Origin: Chrysochromulina tobinii | Taxonomy: Eukaryota; Haptophyta; Prymnesiales; Chrysochromulinaceae | Reading direction: 5' to 3' | Assembly: GCA_001275005.1 (NCBI GenBank) | Contig: JWZX01000746.1 | Span: 1-16,188, forward strand | Length of the DNA: 16,188 bases | Shown: positions 15,502 through 16,188 of the stretch, in pieces | Layout of the letters: each line of letters starts with the position of its first letter | How positions within the stretch are numbered: position 1 is the stretch's first letter | Translations under genes and position numbers: made by a program | The notes under the pieces: generated by a model | What the model saw: only the letters and a program-made list of their open reading frames with translations | What the model was told of the DNA's origin: nothing | Database searches by the model: none

Positions 15502-16188
15502 GTACTTAAGTCTTGGTGCGAACCGTGTGCATTCATGTTGGCCAAAGAGTACTACAACTCGTTGTTCGTTCATTCAGTAGGTCCGGGAAATCGGTGCAAA
15601 CCCTGTTCAGGGTCGGTGACCCCTGATCAGCCTCCCCGTGCGTGGCGACCAACCGCGCCCCAATATATTTGATATTTCAAATGAGACCCCTGATCGGAGG
15701 CACAATCGAGAGCACGTCCAAGGCAGAGAGGAAGCCGGCAAGAGGGGCTGATCAGGCCTGATCAGGGTCGCACTGGTTGGGCGGCCCATATAGGGTCCCA
15801 GCCTCTGTAGGGGCTGATCAGGCCTGATCAGGGTCGCACTGTGGTTGGGGGTCCCATAGGGTCCCAGCCTCGGTAGGGGCTGATCAGGCCTGATCAGGGT
15901 CGCACTGGTTGGGGGTCCCATAGGGTCCCAGCCTCTGTAGGGGCTGATCAGGCCTGATCAGGGTCACACTGTGGTTGGGGGTCCCATAGGGTCCCAGCCT
16001 CGGTAGGGGCTGATCAGGCCTGATCAGGGTCATGTGTTTGCATGCATGTCAAGAAAAAGGTGAAAAAACGTTTCCATTTAAGGCTACTTGTAAGCGGCCA
16101 CAAAGAGGCCGTGGCGCCCTGATCAGGCCTGTTCAGGGTGTCGAGGAGAGTCGGACCGCGCGGATATCATGGCATCGGGATTGGCTAT
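15502..16188. other. gene-free right end
   Basis: No gene seen. The 3' flank of the NDC1-like gene is followed by scattered ctgatcag-type palindromes (15626, 15690), a short AT-rich patch at 15660-15682, the tandem satellite at 15744-16032, and a further degenerate palindrome at about 16118-16139. Confidence 0.6.
15744..16032. repeat. palindrome-bearing satellite, four full copies plus one partial
   Basis: Units start at 15744, 15810, 15876, 15940 and 16006 (lengths 66, 66, 64, 66, then partial). Each begins with gggg followed by the perfect 18-bp palindrome ctgatcaggcctgatcag. Two subtypes alternate: copies 1 and 3 have actggttgg and cctctgta, while copies 2 and 4 have actgtggttgg and cctcggta. 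The higher-order unit is thus a dimer of about 130 bp. It may continue beyond the window in diverged form. Confidence 0.95.

Noticed and set aside
15744-16032. Regular repeats resembling a CRISPR array
   Set aside because: The units are contiguous 64-66 bp copies with no variable spacers, and the window is eukaryotic.

Overview
The window looks like nuclear DNA from a GC-rich unicellular eukaryotic alga. It carries an NDC1-type type II NAD(P)H dehydrogenase, a family typical of plastid-bearing cells, and an ARP8-like F-box/actin-related protein interrupted by a GT-AG intron. Proteins contain long Gln, Ala and Pro tracts coded by CAG/GCC repeats, the genes stand alone on both strands, and there is no sign of operons or ribosome binding sites. 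A haptophyte or similar alga would fit, but the sequence alone does not fix the lineage.

Layout. 1-2.9 kb: two weakly supported minus-strand open frames (49-666 and 2122-2685) and more than 1.4 kb with no gene I can defend. 2902-5754 (+): a 950-residue protein with a C-terminal GT25-like glycosyltransferase domain broken up by low-complexity and repeat insertions. 5871-6176 (-): a small unrecognised but protein-like frame. 6.2-7.95 kb: a disordered stretch with a 14-bp inverted repeat, several short tandem duplications and pieces of a C2H2 zinc-finger gene. 8216-9148 (+): a complete short-chain dehydrogenase/reductase. 9385-12216 (-): the F-box/actin-related/UBA gene, in two exons around a 108-nt intron. 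12467-13951 (-): a decayed coding region in which the reading frame changes repeatedly, once at a perfect 16-bp tandem duplication. 14095-15501 (+): the NDC1-like flavoprotein with an N-terminal targeting-like extension. 15.6-16.1 kb: a 64-66 bp satellite built round an 18-bp palindrome.

The genes do not form an evident pathway. The SDR and the NDC1-like enzyme are both NAD(P)H-dependent redox enzymes, and the F-box/UBA protein points to ubiquitin biology. Short tandem duplication recurs across the window. It has expanded protein repeats in frame (24, 30 and 105 bp), probably disrupted frames (16 and 20 bp), and appears to have produced the intron of the ARP gene. The most notable findings are that duplication-derived intron, the F-box + actin-fold + UBA architecture with a degenerate nucleotide pocket, and the palindromic satellite.
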